Below the pieces are notes generated by a model. That model saw nothing but the letters and a program-made list of their open reading frames with translations, ran no database searches and was not told the origin of the DNA. A stretch of 64,000 bases of DNA from Flavobacterium shii (lineage in GTDB: Bacteria > Bacteroidota > Bacteroidia > Flavobacteriales > Flavobacteriaceae), in the NCBI RefSeq assembly GCF_025847235.1, contig NZ_JAOZEW010000003.1, positions 248,001-312,000 on the forward strand, given 5' to 3'. Shown here in pieces: positions 8,659 through 16,778 of the stretch. Every line of letters begins with the position of its first letter. The first letter of the stretch is position 1. Both the position numbers and the translations under genes were made by a program.

Positions 8659-9720
8659 ATGTTACAAAACGAAAAAAAACAATCTTTCATAGAACTCGGC
8701 AAGTTTTTGAGTCAATTTTCGGAAAATGATTGTAAAAAAAACAATAATGTTTTAAGTAATGACTTGTTTTTTGACGATTTCATAAAACTAATTCACTTGT
8801 CTCAATCACATAATGGTTGGTACACTCCAGAACAAGTTTTTTTTGCTATCCAGTCTTGGGCCAAAGCCTTAACTGAGGAAAACATAAACAAATGGCTTTT
8901 GGCTTATTCATTTGACTCTGCTCATAAAAATAAAAATGTAGCCCTAATATTAGCCGGAAATATTCCGCTTGTTGGGTTTCATGACTTTTTATGTGTTTTA
9001 ATTACAGGTCACAATGTTTTGGTAAAAACATCATCCAACGATCAACATTTACTTCCTTTTTTAGCCAAATATCTTATTGCTATCAATCCTGATTTTGCTA
9101 ATAATATTACTTTCGTAGAAGGTAAACTCGAAAATTTTGATGCTGTAATCGCTACAGGAAGCAACAATACAGCACGTTACTTTGAATATTATTTTAAAGA
9201 CAAACCTTCTATTATTCGAAAAAGCAGAAACTCTGTTGCTGTTTTAAACGGAAAAGAAACCAAAGAACAACTTGTAGCTTTGGGCGAAGATATATTTAGA
9301 TATTTTGGTTTAGGGTGCCGAAATGTATCTAAACTTTTTGTTCCTGAAGGATATAAATTTGATGCGTTTTTTGAAGCTATTTTCGAATATCAGGATGTTA
9401 TTCATTATGAGAAATATGCCAACAATTATGATTACAATAAAGCAGTTTTCCTGATGAGTAATTTTAAATTATTGGACAATGGTTTCCTTACTCTAAAGGA
9501 AGATATAAGCCACGCCTCTCCTATTTCGAGTGTTTTTTATGAAACTTATGAAAACATAGAAGATTTAAAACAACGATTACAAGCAGAAAGTGAGCAAATA
9601 CAATGTATTGTGAGCGATAACCTCCTAGAAAACAGTATCCCTTTTGGAAAAACACAGTCTCCAGAGTTGTGGGATTATGCAGACAATGTGGATACTATAT
9701 CGTTTTTGTTAATAACATAA
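8659..9720 (+). CDS. LuxC-type acyl-CoA reductase family protein
   Basis: 353 residues. It has the LuxC/aldehyde-dehydrogenase-like layout: the nucleotide-binding stretch NVALILAGNIPLVGFHDF (about 93-110), VKTSSND, the ATGSNNT segment (165-171) and a putative catalytic cysteine at Cys220 in FGLGCRNVSKLFVP. LuxC enzymes reduce activated fatty acyl groups to aldehydes with NADPH. No luciferase or lux genes are near, so light production is not implied. It lies divergent from a ferredoxin and 96 bases upstream of serC in the same direction. The substrate in Flavobacteriia is unknown. Confidence 0.82.
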   Translation: MLQNEKKQSFIELGKFLSQFSENDCKKNNNVLSNDLFFDDFIKLIHLSQSHNGWYTPEQVFFAIQSWAKALTEENINKWLLAYSFDSAHKNKNVALILAGNIPLVGFHDFLCVLITGHNVLVKTSSNDQHLLPFLAKYLIAINPDFANNITFVEGKLENFDAVIATGSNNTARYFEYYFKDKPSIIRKSRNSVAVLNGKETKEQLVALGEDIFRYFGLGCRNVSKLFVPEGYKFDAFFEAIFEYQDVIHYEKYANNYDYNKAVFLMSNFKLLDNGFLTLKEDISHASPISSVFYETYENIEDLKQRLQAESEQIQCIVSDNLLENSIPFGKTQSPELWDYADNVDTISFLLIT

Positions 9721-9758
9721 GTTAAAATCTTATAATTATTGCGAATAATTTAACGATT

Positions 9759-9779
9759 TTTCGGGTCCTATTCCCGAAA
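9759..9779 (+). other. Hairpin ahead of serC
   Basis: Perfect inverted repeat TTTCGGG / CCCGAAA with a 7-base loop, followed by TTTGCGTTTTT. It could be a weak terminator for the acyl-CoA reductase gene or a leader hairpin of serC; the sequence does not decide. Confidence 0.45.
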
Positions 9780-9816
9780 TTTGCGTTTTTAAAAAATATT
9801 GGAATTTAACTACACC

Positions 9817-10887
9817 ATGAAAAAACACAACTACAGCGCAGGACCAAGTATCTTACCTCAAGAAGTTTTTGAGAAAGCATCAAAAGCTATTTTAAATTTT
9901 AATGATTCAGGACTATCTATTCTGGAAATTTCGCACCGAAGTAAAGATTTCGTTGCTGTTATGGAAGAAGCTCGTTCACTTGCTTTAGAGTTATTGGGAC
10001 TTCAAGGAAAAGGATATCAAGCCTTATTTTTACAAGGTGGTGCAAGTACTGCATTCTTAATGGCTCCTTATAACTTGATGAAAGAAAACGGAAAAGCAGC
10101 TTATTTAGATTCAGGAACTTGGGCAACTGCAGCTATAAAAGAAGCAAAGCTTTTTGGAGAAACTGTTACTGTAGCTTCTTCAAAAGAACAAAATTATAAC
10201 CATATTCCAAAAGGATACGAAATACCAAGTGATGCTGATTATTTTCACTGTACTAGTAACAATACTATTTTTGGAACTCAAATGAAAGAATTCCCAGCAA
10301 CCAATATTCCAGTGGTTTGCGATATGAGTTCTGATATTTTTTCTCGCGATTTAGATTTCTCTAAATTTGATTTAATTTATGCTGGAGCCCAAAAAAATAT
10401 GGGTCCTGCAGGAACTACTTTGGTAGTAATCAAAGAAGATATCTTAGAGAAAAACGGAAGAACAATTCCTAGTATGTTAGATTATGCTAAACATATTAAA
10501 GCGGAAAGTATGTATAATACTCCACCTGTTTTTGCTGTTTATGTTTCATTATTAACATTACAATGGATTAAAAGCAAAGGTGGCGTTGCAGCTGTTGAGA
10601 AATTAAATGACGCTAAGGCAGCTTTGCTTTATACAGAAATTGATAGAAACCCTTTATTTAAAGGTGCAGCAGTTCTTGAAGATCGTTCGAACATGAATGT
10701 AACTTTCTTATTAAACAATCCGGATCACGCAGCAACATTTGATGCTATGTGGAAAGAAGCTAACATCTCTGGTTTACCAGGTCACCGTTCTGTGGGTGGT
10801 TACAGAGCCTCTATATACAATGCAATGCCTATAGAAAGCGTTCAGGTATTGGTAGATGTAATGAAAGCTTTGGAGAGCAAAGTTTAG
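9817..10887 (+). CDS. serC: Phosphoserine aminotransferase
   Basis: 356 residues from the ATG at 9817, which gives the family N-terminus MKKHNYSAGPSILP. A TTG 18 bases upstream is in frame but not needed. The class V aminotransferase hallmarks are present: QGGAST (PLP phosphate loop), the lysine in AGAQKNMGPAG that forms the Schiff base, and the C-terminal GHRSVGGYRASIYNAMP substrate loop. It converts 3-phosphohydroxypyruvate and glutamate to phosphoserine in the cytoplasm. With the downstream serA it supplies the first two steps of serine synthesis; serB is not in the window. Confidence 0.97.
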   Translation: MKKHNYSAGPSILPQEVFEKASKAILNFNDSGLSILEISHRSKDFVAVMEEARSLALELLGLQGKGYQALFLQGGASTAFLMAPYNLMKENGKAAYLDSGTWATAAIKEAKLFGETVTVASSKEQNYNHIPKGYEIPSDADYFHCTSNNTIFGTQMKEFPATNIPVVCDMSSDIFSRDLDFSKFDLIYAGAQKNMGPAGTTLVVIKEDILEKNGRTIPSMLDYAKHIKAESMYNTPPVFAVYVSLLTLQWIKSKGGVAAVEKLNDAKAALLYTEIDRNPLFKGAAVLEDRSNMNVTFLLNNPDHAATFDAMWKEANISGLPGHRSVGGYRASIYNAMPIESVQVLVDVMKALESKV

Positions 10888-10940
10888 TTTTTAGTAGCAG
10901 TTTTCAGTTTGCCAAAAACAGGAATTGAATATCAAGATCC

Positions 10941-11022
10941 TAGCCCCGATAGAAGTGGAAATCCTTTTTTGTTTTTTCTTTAAAAACAAAAAAGATTAAA
11001 ACGGATAGCGGGATTAGCTCCT
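10941..11022. repeat. Dispersed family A repeat, copy 2 (short form)
   Basis: The element lies between serC and serA. Its ends, CTAGCCCCGATA (10940-10951) and TAGCGGGATTAG (11006-11017), pair at 10 of 12 positions counting one G-U. Inside, a perfect 12-base hairpin CTTTTTTGTTTT (10964-10975) / AAAACAAAAAAG (10983-10994) replaces the middle of the longer copies. Confidence 0.78.
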
Positions 11023-11054
11023 AAACAAAAAAAGAAAAAATTAATATTGAGGAT

Positions 11055-11080
11055 GAGATTGCTTCGTTCCTCGCAAAGAC
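11055..11080. repeat. Single arm of family B repeat
   Basis: The 26-base segment beginning GAGATTGCTTCGTTCCTCGC matches one arm of the palindrome type seen at 2429-2556. It lies only 12 bases before the serA start, within its leader. Confidence 0.65.
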
Positions 11081-11091
11081 ATAAACACAAA

Positions 11092-12042
11092 ATGAAAGTA
11101 TTAGCCAATGACGGAATTTCTAAAAGTGGAATTCTAGCTTTAGAAAAAGGGGGATTTGAAGTTATAACTACAAAAGTAGCACAGGAACAAGTTGCTAATT
11201 TTGTAAACGAAAATAATGTAGATGTAGTTTTGGTGCGTAGTGCAACCAAAATACGCAAAGATATTATCGATGCTTGCCCAGGATTAAAAATTATTGGTCG
11301 TGGTGGTGTTGGTATGGACAATATCGATGTTGAATATGCAAAAAGCAAAGGAATTCATGTAATTAATACACCAGCTTCGTCATCTGAATCTGTGGCTGAA
11401 TTAGTTTTTGGACACTTATTTAATGGAGTTCGTTTTTTACACGATTCTAACAGAAATATGCCTCTTGAAGGTGATACAAACTTTGACGGTTTGAAAAAAG
11501 CTTACGCAAATGGTACTGAGTTAAGAGGAAAAACTCTTGGTATTGTTGGTATTGGTCGTATTGGTCAAGCTACTGCAAAAATGGCTTTAGGTTTAGGTAT
11601 GAAAGTTATCGCTGCAGATAGTTTTATCCCTAAAGTAGACATTAAAGTAGAATTCTTTGACGGACAATCGATAACTACAACTATCGTTTCTCAATCATTA
11701 GAATCTTTATTTAAAGAAGCAGATTTCATTACTTTACACGTTCCTGCTCAAGATGGTTACATCATCGGGGAGAAAGAATTGGAAATAATGAAAGATGGTG
11801 TAGGTATCGTAAACTGCGCTCGTGGTGGTGTTATCGATGAAGTTGCTCTTGTAAAAGCATTGGATAGCGGAAAAGTATCATTTGCAGGTTTAGACGTTTT
11901 TGAAAGCGAACCAAAACCAGAAATGGCTATTTTAATGCACACTAAAATTTCATTAACTCCACATATTGGTGCTGCAACTGGAGAAGCTCAAGATAGAATT
12001 GGTACAGAATTAGCACAACAAATCATTACATTATTGAGCTAA
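11092..12042 (+). CDS. serA: D-3-phosphoglycerate dehydrogenase, short form
   Basis: 316 residues from the ATG at 11092 (MKVLANDGISKSG). The in-frame extension upstream is repeat sequence. The NAD-binding motif GIVGIGRIGQATAKMA is clear, as are the catalytic Arg (NCARGGVIDE), the Glu in the FESEP region and the His in TPHIGAAT. It oxidises 3-phosphoglycerate to 3-phosphohydroxypyruvate. The protein ends right after the catalytic domain, so it lacks the C-terminal ACT domain that mediates serine feedback in longer SerA proteins. It lies about 200 bases after serC, with a family A repeat in the gap and a strong terminator behind. Confidence 0.93.
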   Translation: MKVLANDGISKSGILALEKGGFEVITTKVAQEQVANFVNENNVDVVLVRSATKIRKDIIDACPGLKIIGRGGVGMDNIDVEYAKSKGIHVINTPASSSESVAELVFGHLFNGVRFLHDSNRNMPLEGDTNFDGLKKAYANGTELRGKTLGIVGIGRIGQATAKMALGLGMKVIAADSFIPKVDIKVEFFDGQSITTTIVSQSLESLFKEADFITLHVPAQDGYIIGEKELEIMKDGVGIVNCARGGVIDEVALVKALDSGKVSFAGLDVFESEPKPEMAILMHTKISLTPHIGAATGEAQDRIGTELAQQIITLLS

Positions 12043-12063
12043 CTAATTATAATTAAATAACTT

Positions 12064-12109
12064 GAAAGGGATTTATTAACATCGTTTAATAAATCCCTTT
12101 CTTTTTTTT
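12064..12109 (+). terminator. Intrinsic terminator of serA
   Basis: Perfect 16-base stem GAAAGGGATTTATTAA (12064-12079) / TTAATAAATCCCTTTC (12086-12101) followed by eight T. Confidence 0.9.
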
Positions 12110-12111
12110 AG

Positions 12112-12119
12112 TAATTTTG
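12112..12119 (+). promoter_or_regulatory. Predicted -7 box for the 12145 gene
   Basis: TAATTTTG matches TAnnTTTG directly behind the serA terminator and 25 bases before the ATG. No good -33 TTG is visible. Confidence 0.5.
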
Positions 12120-12144
12120 AGTTCTAATCTAAACTCTTTTAGTC

Positions 12145-12705
12145 ATGTTTGAACAATTAACCCAATTAGTGCAACAATACAGCGGCAGTGCTGTCGTAAA
12201 CAATCCCGCTGTTCCTAATGAACAAAATGAAGCTGTAATAAGCGAAACAAGTAATTCTATATTTTCAGGATTGCAAAAAATTGCTTCAGAAGGTGGTGGA
12301 GAACAACTAGCCAGTTTATTTAGTGGAAAATCACCTATTGACAGTTCCAATCCTGTTGTACAACAAATAACACAACAGTTGACTGGAAATCTTGGAGAAA
12401 AATTTGGATTAAGTAGTGAAGCATCTAGCGGTGTTGCTAGCAGTATGATTCCACAAATCTTAGGATCTCTTGTAGGAAAAGCGAAAGACTCGAACGATAG
12501 CAGCTTTCAAATTTCGGATATTATCAGTGCTATTTCTGGTAATGGCGGACAAGCCTCGGGGATTATGGATGCGATTTCTAAATACGGAACTCAATTTGGA
12601 CTAGACCAAAATGGTGACGGAAAAGTTGATATTAGCGATGCAATGACATTAGGAAATAAAAGTGGTGGCATTGGAGGTTTATTAGGCAAACTATTCGGGA
12701 AATAG
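12145..12705 (+). CDS. DUF937-like small-residue-rich protein
   Basis: 186 residues, rich in Gly, Ser, Ala and Gln, without a signal peptide or membrane helix apart from glycine-rich stretches. It contains repeated helical segments (VVQQITQQLTGNLGEKFGLSS, SMIPQILGSLVGKA) like those of DUF937 proteins. Near the C-terminus, DQNGDGKVDISD resembles an EF-hand or dockerin calcium loop. The tail GGLLGKLFGK is typical of the family. Function is unknown. It has its own -7 box and a terminator at 12764-12798, so it is probably a single-gene unit. Confidence 0.65.
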   Translation: MFEQLTQLVQQYSGSAVVNNPAVPNEQNEAVISETSNSIFSGLQKIASEGGGEQLASLFSGKSPIDSSNPVVQQITQQLTGNLGEKFGLSSEASSGVASSMIPQILGSLVGKAKDSNDSSFQISDIISAISGNGGQASGIMDAISKYGTQFGLDQNGDGKVDISDAMTLGNKSGGIGGLLGKLFGK

Positions 12706-12763
12706 GTTTCTTTTAAGGCACAAAGTCGCAAAGGTTCAGAGATTCTAAGTTTAAAAAATAATC

Positions 12764-12798
12764 AAAAGCTGTTTACATTATGTAAATGGCTTTTTTTT
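12764..12798 (+). terminator. Terminator after the DUF937-like gene
   Basis: AAAAGC, then TTTACAT / ATGTAAA, then GCTTTT form an extended stem with one internal mismatch step, followed by eight T. Confidence 0.8.
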
Positions 12799-12882
12799 GT
12801 GATGTTTCTCGAAATCTTTATCCCTAACAAAGATGCACTGCTGTGTGCCTATTACAAAAACCTATGTGTTTGTGAAGCTTTT

Positions 12883-12902
12883 AGACGCACTGCGGTGCGT
12901 CT
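12883..12902. repeat. Palindromic repeat (family C)
   Basis: AGACGCAC-TGCG-GTGCGTCT is a perfect 8-base-pair stem with a 4-base loop. A decayed relative (GATGCACTGCTGTGTGCC) lies just upstream at 12831-12848. This hairpin type is a frequent intergenic repeat in Bacteroidota genomes. Confidence 0.65.
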
Positions 12903-13062
12903 CTACAGAAAACCTTTGAACCTAAAATGTTATCATTCCTGCAAGAAACCTTTATCCCTTCAAACCTTTGCAGCTAGAAACCTTTGTACCTCTCTTCAAA
13001 AACTGTTAAATAAAAAAAGCTTCGCTGATTTTTTCGTAAATTTATATTTCAATTTTTAGATC

Positions 13063-13494
13063 ATGAAAAATAGTATCTACATATTTCTTATTCTACTCCT
13101 TATCGTTGCGTGTTCTACTCCAAAAACCAGTGTTGCAGTCGACAAAAAACCAGTAACTACAGTAAATGACACTGTTCGTATTGCAAATGAAGAACTTGAA
13201 TATGAAGTAATTATTATAGACAATGGTTTTAGTACATGGCTAGCTTCGATGGCATTACCTAGAAATTATTATTCTCAATCATACCTTGAAACTAAAAATA
13301 ACTTATATGTAAGCGAATGGAATAATCGTGTTTCACAACCACAACGATATAATCCAAATTTATACGAAATGAGAATTGATTACAACCCAACTATTAATTA
13401 CGGATATGAAGTAAATTACCTAATTTACAACTACATGATTTATTTTCAAAATACTTATAAACAAAAGCTAGCAGGATATGTCCCTTCAAGATAA
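13063..13494 (+). CDS. DUF6146-type lipoprotein
   Basis: 143 residues. The N-terminus MKNSIYIFLILLLIVACSTPK is a lipoprotein signal with a lipobox ending at Cys17. The mature part is rich in Tyr and Asn (PRNYYSQSYLETKNNLYVSEWNNRV and NYGYEVNYLIYNYMIYFQNTYKQKL), the pattern of DUF6146 proteins. It is probably anchored in the outer or inner membrane facing the periplasm; function is unknown. The next gene starts 32 bases downstream with its own -7 box. Confidence 0.75.
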   Translation: MKNSIYIFLILLLIVACSTPKTSVAVDKKPVTTVNDTVRIANEELEYEVIIIDNGFSTWLASMALPRNYYSQSYLETKNNLYVSEWNNRVSQPQRYNPNLYEMRIDYNPTINYGYEVNYLIYNYMIYFQNTYKQKLAGYVPSR

Positions 13495-13500
13495 TGTTAC

Positions 13501-13508
13501 TATATTTG
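13501..13508 (+). promoter_or_regulatory. Predicted -7 box for the 13527 gene
   Basis: TATATTTG matches TAnnTTTG and lies 18 bases before the ATG, giving a very short leader. Confidence 0.45.
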
Positions 13509-13526
13509 TAATCATTATAAATAAAA

Positions 13527-13829
13527 ATGAATAAATTAAAACAACGTTGGGGGATTACTTCTAATTTTCAACTCACAATCATATTTATTGTATTTGCTAT
13601 AACCGGTTCTGCTTCGGCTTGGTTATCGAAACCGTTTTGTGTTTGGTTAGGAATTACAAAAGAAGATTTCGGATTTTGGTTTACACTTATCCGCTTAATA
13701 ATCATTTTTCCTATCTATCAAGTATTACTTGTCGCAATTGGAACCATCTTTGGTCAATATCGTTTTTTCTGGAACTTCGAGAAAAAAATGCTTAAAAGTA
13801 TGGGGCTAGGTTTTTTATTTAAAGAATAA
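13527..13829 (+). CDS. Small two-helix membrane protein (DUF6787-like)
   Basis: 100 residues with two hydrophobic segments (about 17-35 and 55-75) and a basic C-terminus. The start MNKLKQRWGI and the block FGFWFTLIRLIIIFPIYQVLLVAIGTIFGQYRFFW look like the DUF6787 family found in Bacteroidota. Function is unknown. Its last 11 bases overlap the 3' end of the converging gene at 13819. Confidence 0.6.
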   Translation: MNKLKQRWGITSNFQLTIIFIVFAITGSASAWLSKPFCVWLGITKEDFGFWFTLIRLIIIFPIYQVLLVAIGTIFGQYRFFWNFEKKMLKSMGLGFLFKE

Positions 13830-14133
13830 TATCTTTATCAATACTCCTATCCTTCTTTTGGATAAAATAAGTATAAAACCATGTTAAGGTAAACGATGGA
13901 ATAATATCCGTAAACGGAAGTATCTCTTCGACAAAAGTTAGAATCCCTGCCACTTTTCCAACTCGTCCTTTATACATATAAGTCATTAAGAAACCTGCAA
14001 GCGGTGCCCAAACAACATCACTAAACTCCCCTAAAAAGGGAATCGTAAAGGATAACATTCCGATACCATCAAAAAGCAATCCCAATAAAAGTTTCTTCGT
14101 TTTCTCGTCTTTTACAAGCATTTTTTCTTCCAT
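13819..14133 (-). CDS. Small multi-pass membrane protein, unknown
   Basis: 104 residues with three probable membrane segments (LLLGLLFDGIGMLSFTIPFL, VVWAPLAGFLMTYMY and IPSFTLTWFYTYFI). I do not recognise the family with certainty; the composition suggests an inner-membrane protein. A start at the second Met (MLVKDEKT) is also possible. It converges with and overlaps the preceding plus-strand gene by 11 bases. Confidence 0.65.
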   Translation of the reverse strand: MEEKMLVKDEKTKKLLLGLLFDGIGMLSFTIPFLGEFSDVVWAPLAGFLMTYMYKGRVGKVAGILTFVEEILPFTDIIPSFTLTWFYTYFIQKKDRSIDKDIIL

Positions 14134-14413
14134 TTTAATATCTATTAAAATTTGAGTTACTCAAATATAATTCATTTTAAAGTCTTAGTCAATTTATTTC
14201 CTCTAAGTTAACTCATTCATTCCGTATCCTTTTATCAAATTCCATTCCTAAAATCTCCTTCATCAAAAAGAGATAATTTTATACATTTCAATTTTCAGAA
14301 TTTTATTTTCTCTTTTCTCAATTTATTTTTTGCAAAAAATTGTTCCTAAAATTCTGTTACAACACATTTTTATATCGGTAGAATCTTTGTTTCTTTGTAA
14401 AAACAGTTTCTAA

Positions 14414-15076
14414 ATGATACAGGCAAAAAATATACATAAATTCTACGATCAACTTGAGGTTTTAAAAGGAGTCGATCTGCATATTAAAAAAGGAGAAATT
14501 GTTTCTATAGTTGGCGCTTCTGGTGCTGGAAAAACCACTTTGCTACAAATCTTAGGTACACTGGATAAGCCTGCTATTGATAGTACTACATCTTTGACCA
14601 TAAACAATGAAAATATTCTAAAATTAAGTGATAAAACATTATCTAAATTTAGAAATCTAAACTTAGGATTTATTTTTCAGTTTCACCAACTATTACCTGA
14701 ATTTACAGCTTTAGAGAATGTTTGTATTCCTGCATATATTGCTGGCAAAAAACCTTCAGAAACAGAAGCAGAAGCCAAAAAATTATTAGAATATTTAGGG
14801 TTATCGCATCGTATAAATCACAAACCCAATGAACTTTCGGGAGGAGAACAACAGCGCGTTGCAGTTGCAAGAGCATTAATAAACAAACCAGACGTAATTT
14901 TTGCCGATGAACCATCTGGAAATTTAGATACCCATTCTGCAGAGAATTTACATCAATTATTTTTCCAGTTACGCGACGAATTCGGGCAAACTTTTGTTAT
15001 CGTAACCCACAACGAAGAACTTGCCAATATGGCCGACAGAAAAATAGTAATGGTTGATGGGCAAATAATATCCTAA
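14414..15076 (+). CDS. LolD-type ABC transporter ATP-binding protein
   Basis: 220 residues, a complete ABC ATPase. It has Walker A GASGAGKT (about 36-43), Q-loop [16 protein letters not shown], signature LSGGEQQR, Walker [10 protein letters not shown] and the H-loop THNEEL. The [16 protein letters not shown] region is typical of the LolD/MacB group, which drives extraction of lipoproteins from the inner membrane or other outward mechanical work. No LolC/LolE permease gene is adjacent; the membrane partner must be encoded elsewhere. The stop is one base before the start of the GT-C-like gene, so they are co-transcribed. Confidence 0.88.
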   Translation: MIQAKNIHKFYDQLEVLKGVDLHIKKGEIVSIVGASGAGKTTLLQILGTLDKPAIDSTTSLTINNENILKLSDKTLSKFRNLNLGFIFQFHQLLPEFTALENVCIPAYIAGKKPSETEAEAKKLLEYLGLSHRINHKPNELSGGEQQRVAVARALINKPDVIFADEPSGNLDTHSAENLHQLFFQLRDEFGQTFVIVTHNEELANMADRKIVMVDGQIIS

Positions 15077-15077
15077 A

Positions 15078-16778
15078 ATGATTTTAATTCTTTTAAGCTG
15101 GATTTATATTCTTTTCATAACCATAAATCTTGGTTTAGGAACTGATAAAATTCTGCGATTAAAGAATTCAAACTTTGTAATTCTCTCTATTCTAGGTCTT
15201 TTTACAACAACTATTCTTGCGAGTATTTGGGCCATTTTTGGAAGAATAAATATTGAATTCCATATTTTTCTTTTAATACTAAACATTGGAATATTCCTGA
15301 GATTAAAAAATGAAATTAAAGTTATTTATATCTCTTTTTTCAAGGAATTACAATCTTTAGAAAAATTCTTAAAAACAACATTAGCCATTATTGCACTTTT
15401 AATTCTAGCGCAATGTGCATCAACTCCTTATATAATAGATAATGAGTCATATTATATCCAGACCATAAAATGGATTAATGAATATGGCTTTGTAAAAGGT
15501 ATTGCCAATTTACATCTTTTTCTCGCCCAAACAAGTGGCTGGCATATTACCCAAAGTGCTTTTAATTTTTCATTCTTGTATGATAAGTTCAATGATTTAA
15601 GTGGTTTTTGCCTTCTTTTAGGGAATATTTATGCCATTTTACACCTCAATTCCTATTTTAAAAACAAAGAAAAAAATTACCTCATTATCGGATTATTACC
15701 CTTGGCAAATCTTTTTTTCTTTTCTTTTATTAGTTCTCCATCGCCCGATTTACCTATTTATATCTTATCATTAATTATCTTTTTCAACTTCTTGAACAGC
15801 TATAAGAATCTGAATATTGAAACGTTTAACACAATCTCAATTCTTATTCTTTTTGCAATATATATTAAAACAACTGCGATTGCACTTATTTTGATTGTGC
15901 TGCTATTATTTGTAAAACATCATAAATTCTTAATGCCAAAAACAATAAAGCCTATAAGTATCGGATTACTGGTTTTATTCCTTTTTTTGATAAAAAACAC
16001 CATCATTAGCGGTTATCCAATATTCCCCATAACATCGAATATATTTCATTTTGATTTTCAAATTCCGGCCTCAATGGCTCATTTTTATTATGACGAAACT
16101 AAGCGGGCAGCATTTTCGATTACACAGAATGAATTTGATAATATGAGCCTATTCGAAATCTTTAAAACATGGATTTCAAGACCTGCTTTACACGGATTTT
16201 TCAATAAACTTATTGTATTGCTAGTTATTATAACACCTTTTTTTATTTATAAATTTTTCAATAAAAAAGCATTTTGGGTTTTATACGGAATATTTATTTT
16301 TCAAATAATAGTACTATTATCATCTTCACCACAATATAGATTCTTCATGAATTTTATATTGCTATTTTTATTTTTAATAGCTAGTCTGATTCTTAATAAT
16401 CAAAAAAGAATTATTCTTTCCCTTTATATCACATTATTAATTCTCGCATTTATTGTAATCATCCCAATTAATTTAAAAGCTTTTACAACAAATACTTTTT
16501 TAACGAGCAATAGCACTTTCTCTATAAACAACATCGTTTTCCCGTATAAAAACTCCAAATTTGATACAAATTATACACCTATCATAAATGGTAATTTACA
16601 ATACAATTCTCCTGTAGATAATTCTTTTTTCTGGGGAACCGGAGATGGCGCAATACCTTGTGTTAATCGAGAACAAATTAACTATTTTGAGACTTATTAC
16701 AAAGTAAAACCTCAAATGCGAACAACTAATTTAAAAGATGGCTTTTATGCCAAAAACATATCAAATGAATCAAACTGA
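15078..16778 (+). CDS. Multi-pass membrane protein, GT-C glycosyltransferase-like
   Basis: 566 residues with about twelve hydrophobic segments. After the first helices, an extracytoplasmic loop carries DNESYYIQTIKWIN, a position where GT-C enzymes keep an acidic catalytic motif. Another loop has SPSPDLPIYILSLI. The layout (helix bundle plus a short C-terminal soluble tail) fits a polyprenyl-linked sugar transferase, but the match is structural only and I do not recognise a named family with confidence. It starts one base after the lolD-like gene and overlaps the TIGR02757 gene by 14 bases. Confidence 0.6.
   Translation: MILILLSWIYILFITINLGLGTDKILRLKNSNFVILSILGLFTTTILASIWAIFGRINIEFHIFLLILNIGIFLRLKNEIKVIYISFFKELQSLEKFLKTTLAIIALLILAQCASTPYIIDNESYYIQTIKWINEYGFVKGIANLHLFLAQTSGWHITQSAFNFSFLYDKFNDLSGFCLLLGNIYAILHLNSYFKNKEKNYLIIGLLPLANLFFFSFISSPSPDLPIYILSLIIFFNFLNSYKNLNIETFNTISILILFAIYIKTTAIALILIVLLLFVKHHKFLMPKTIKPISIGLLVLFLFLIKNTIISGYPIFPITSNIFHFDFQIPASMAHFYYDETKRAAFSITQNEFDNMSLFEIFKTWISRPALHGFFNKLIVLLVIITPFFIYKFFNKKAFWVLYGIFIFQIIVLLSSSPQYRFFMNFILLFLFLIASLILNNQKRIILSLYITLLILAFIVIIPINLKAFTTNTFLTSNSTFSINNIVFPYKNSKFDTNYTPIINGNLQYNSPVDNSFFWGTGDGAIPCVNREQINYFETYYKVKPQMRTTNLKDGFYAKNISNESN

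Larger units (their letters stand above)
12706..13062. other. Intergenic stretch with terminator and repeats
   Basis: No credible gene. It holds short CAAAG-type repeats (12712-12736), a terminator (12764-12798), a degenerate and a perfect GCAC-type hairpin (12829-12902), and several copies of AACCTTTGnACC (12909-12990). The 86-codon open frame crossing this stretch is made of these repeats. Confidence 0.7.

Noticed and set aside
8659..9720. Bioluminescence locus
   Set aside because: Only the LuxC-type reductase is present; no luciferase, LuxD or LuxE homologue is nearby.
9799..9816. TTG start extending serC by six residues
   Set aside because: The ATG at 9817 gives the exact family N-terminus.
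11047..11091. Upstream start for serA
   Set aside because: The extra residues are encoded by a family B repeat arm; the ATG at 11092 gives the usual N-terminus.
12799..13059. 86-codon open frame between the DUF937-like and DUF6146-like genes
   Set aside because: It consists of a terminator tail and intergenic hairpin and AACCTTTG repeats; the peptide has no protein-like composition.
13819..13829. Overlap of two converging genes as a sign of misannotation
   Set aside because: Both proteins have coherent membrane helices and the overlap is only 11 bases, which is ordinary.
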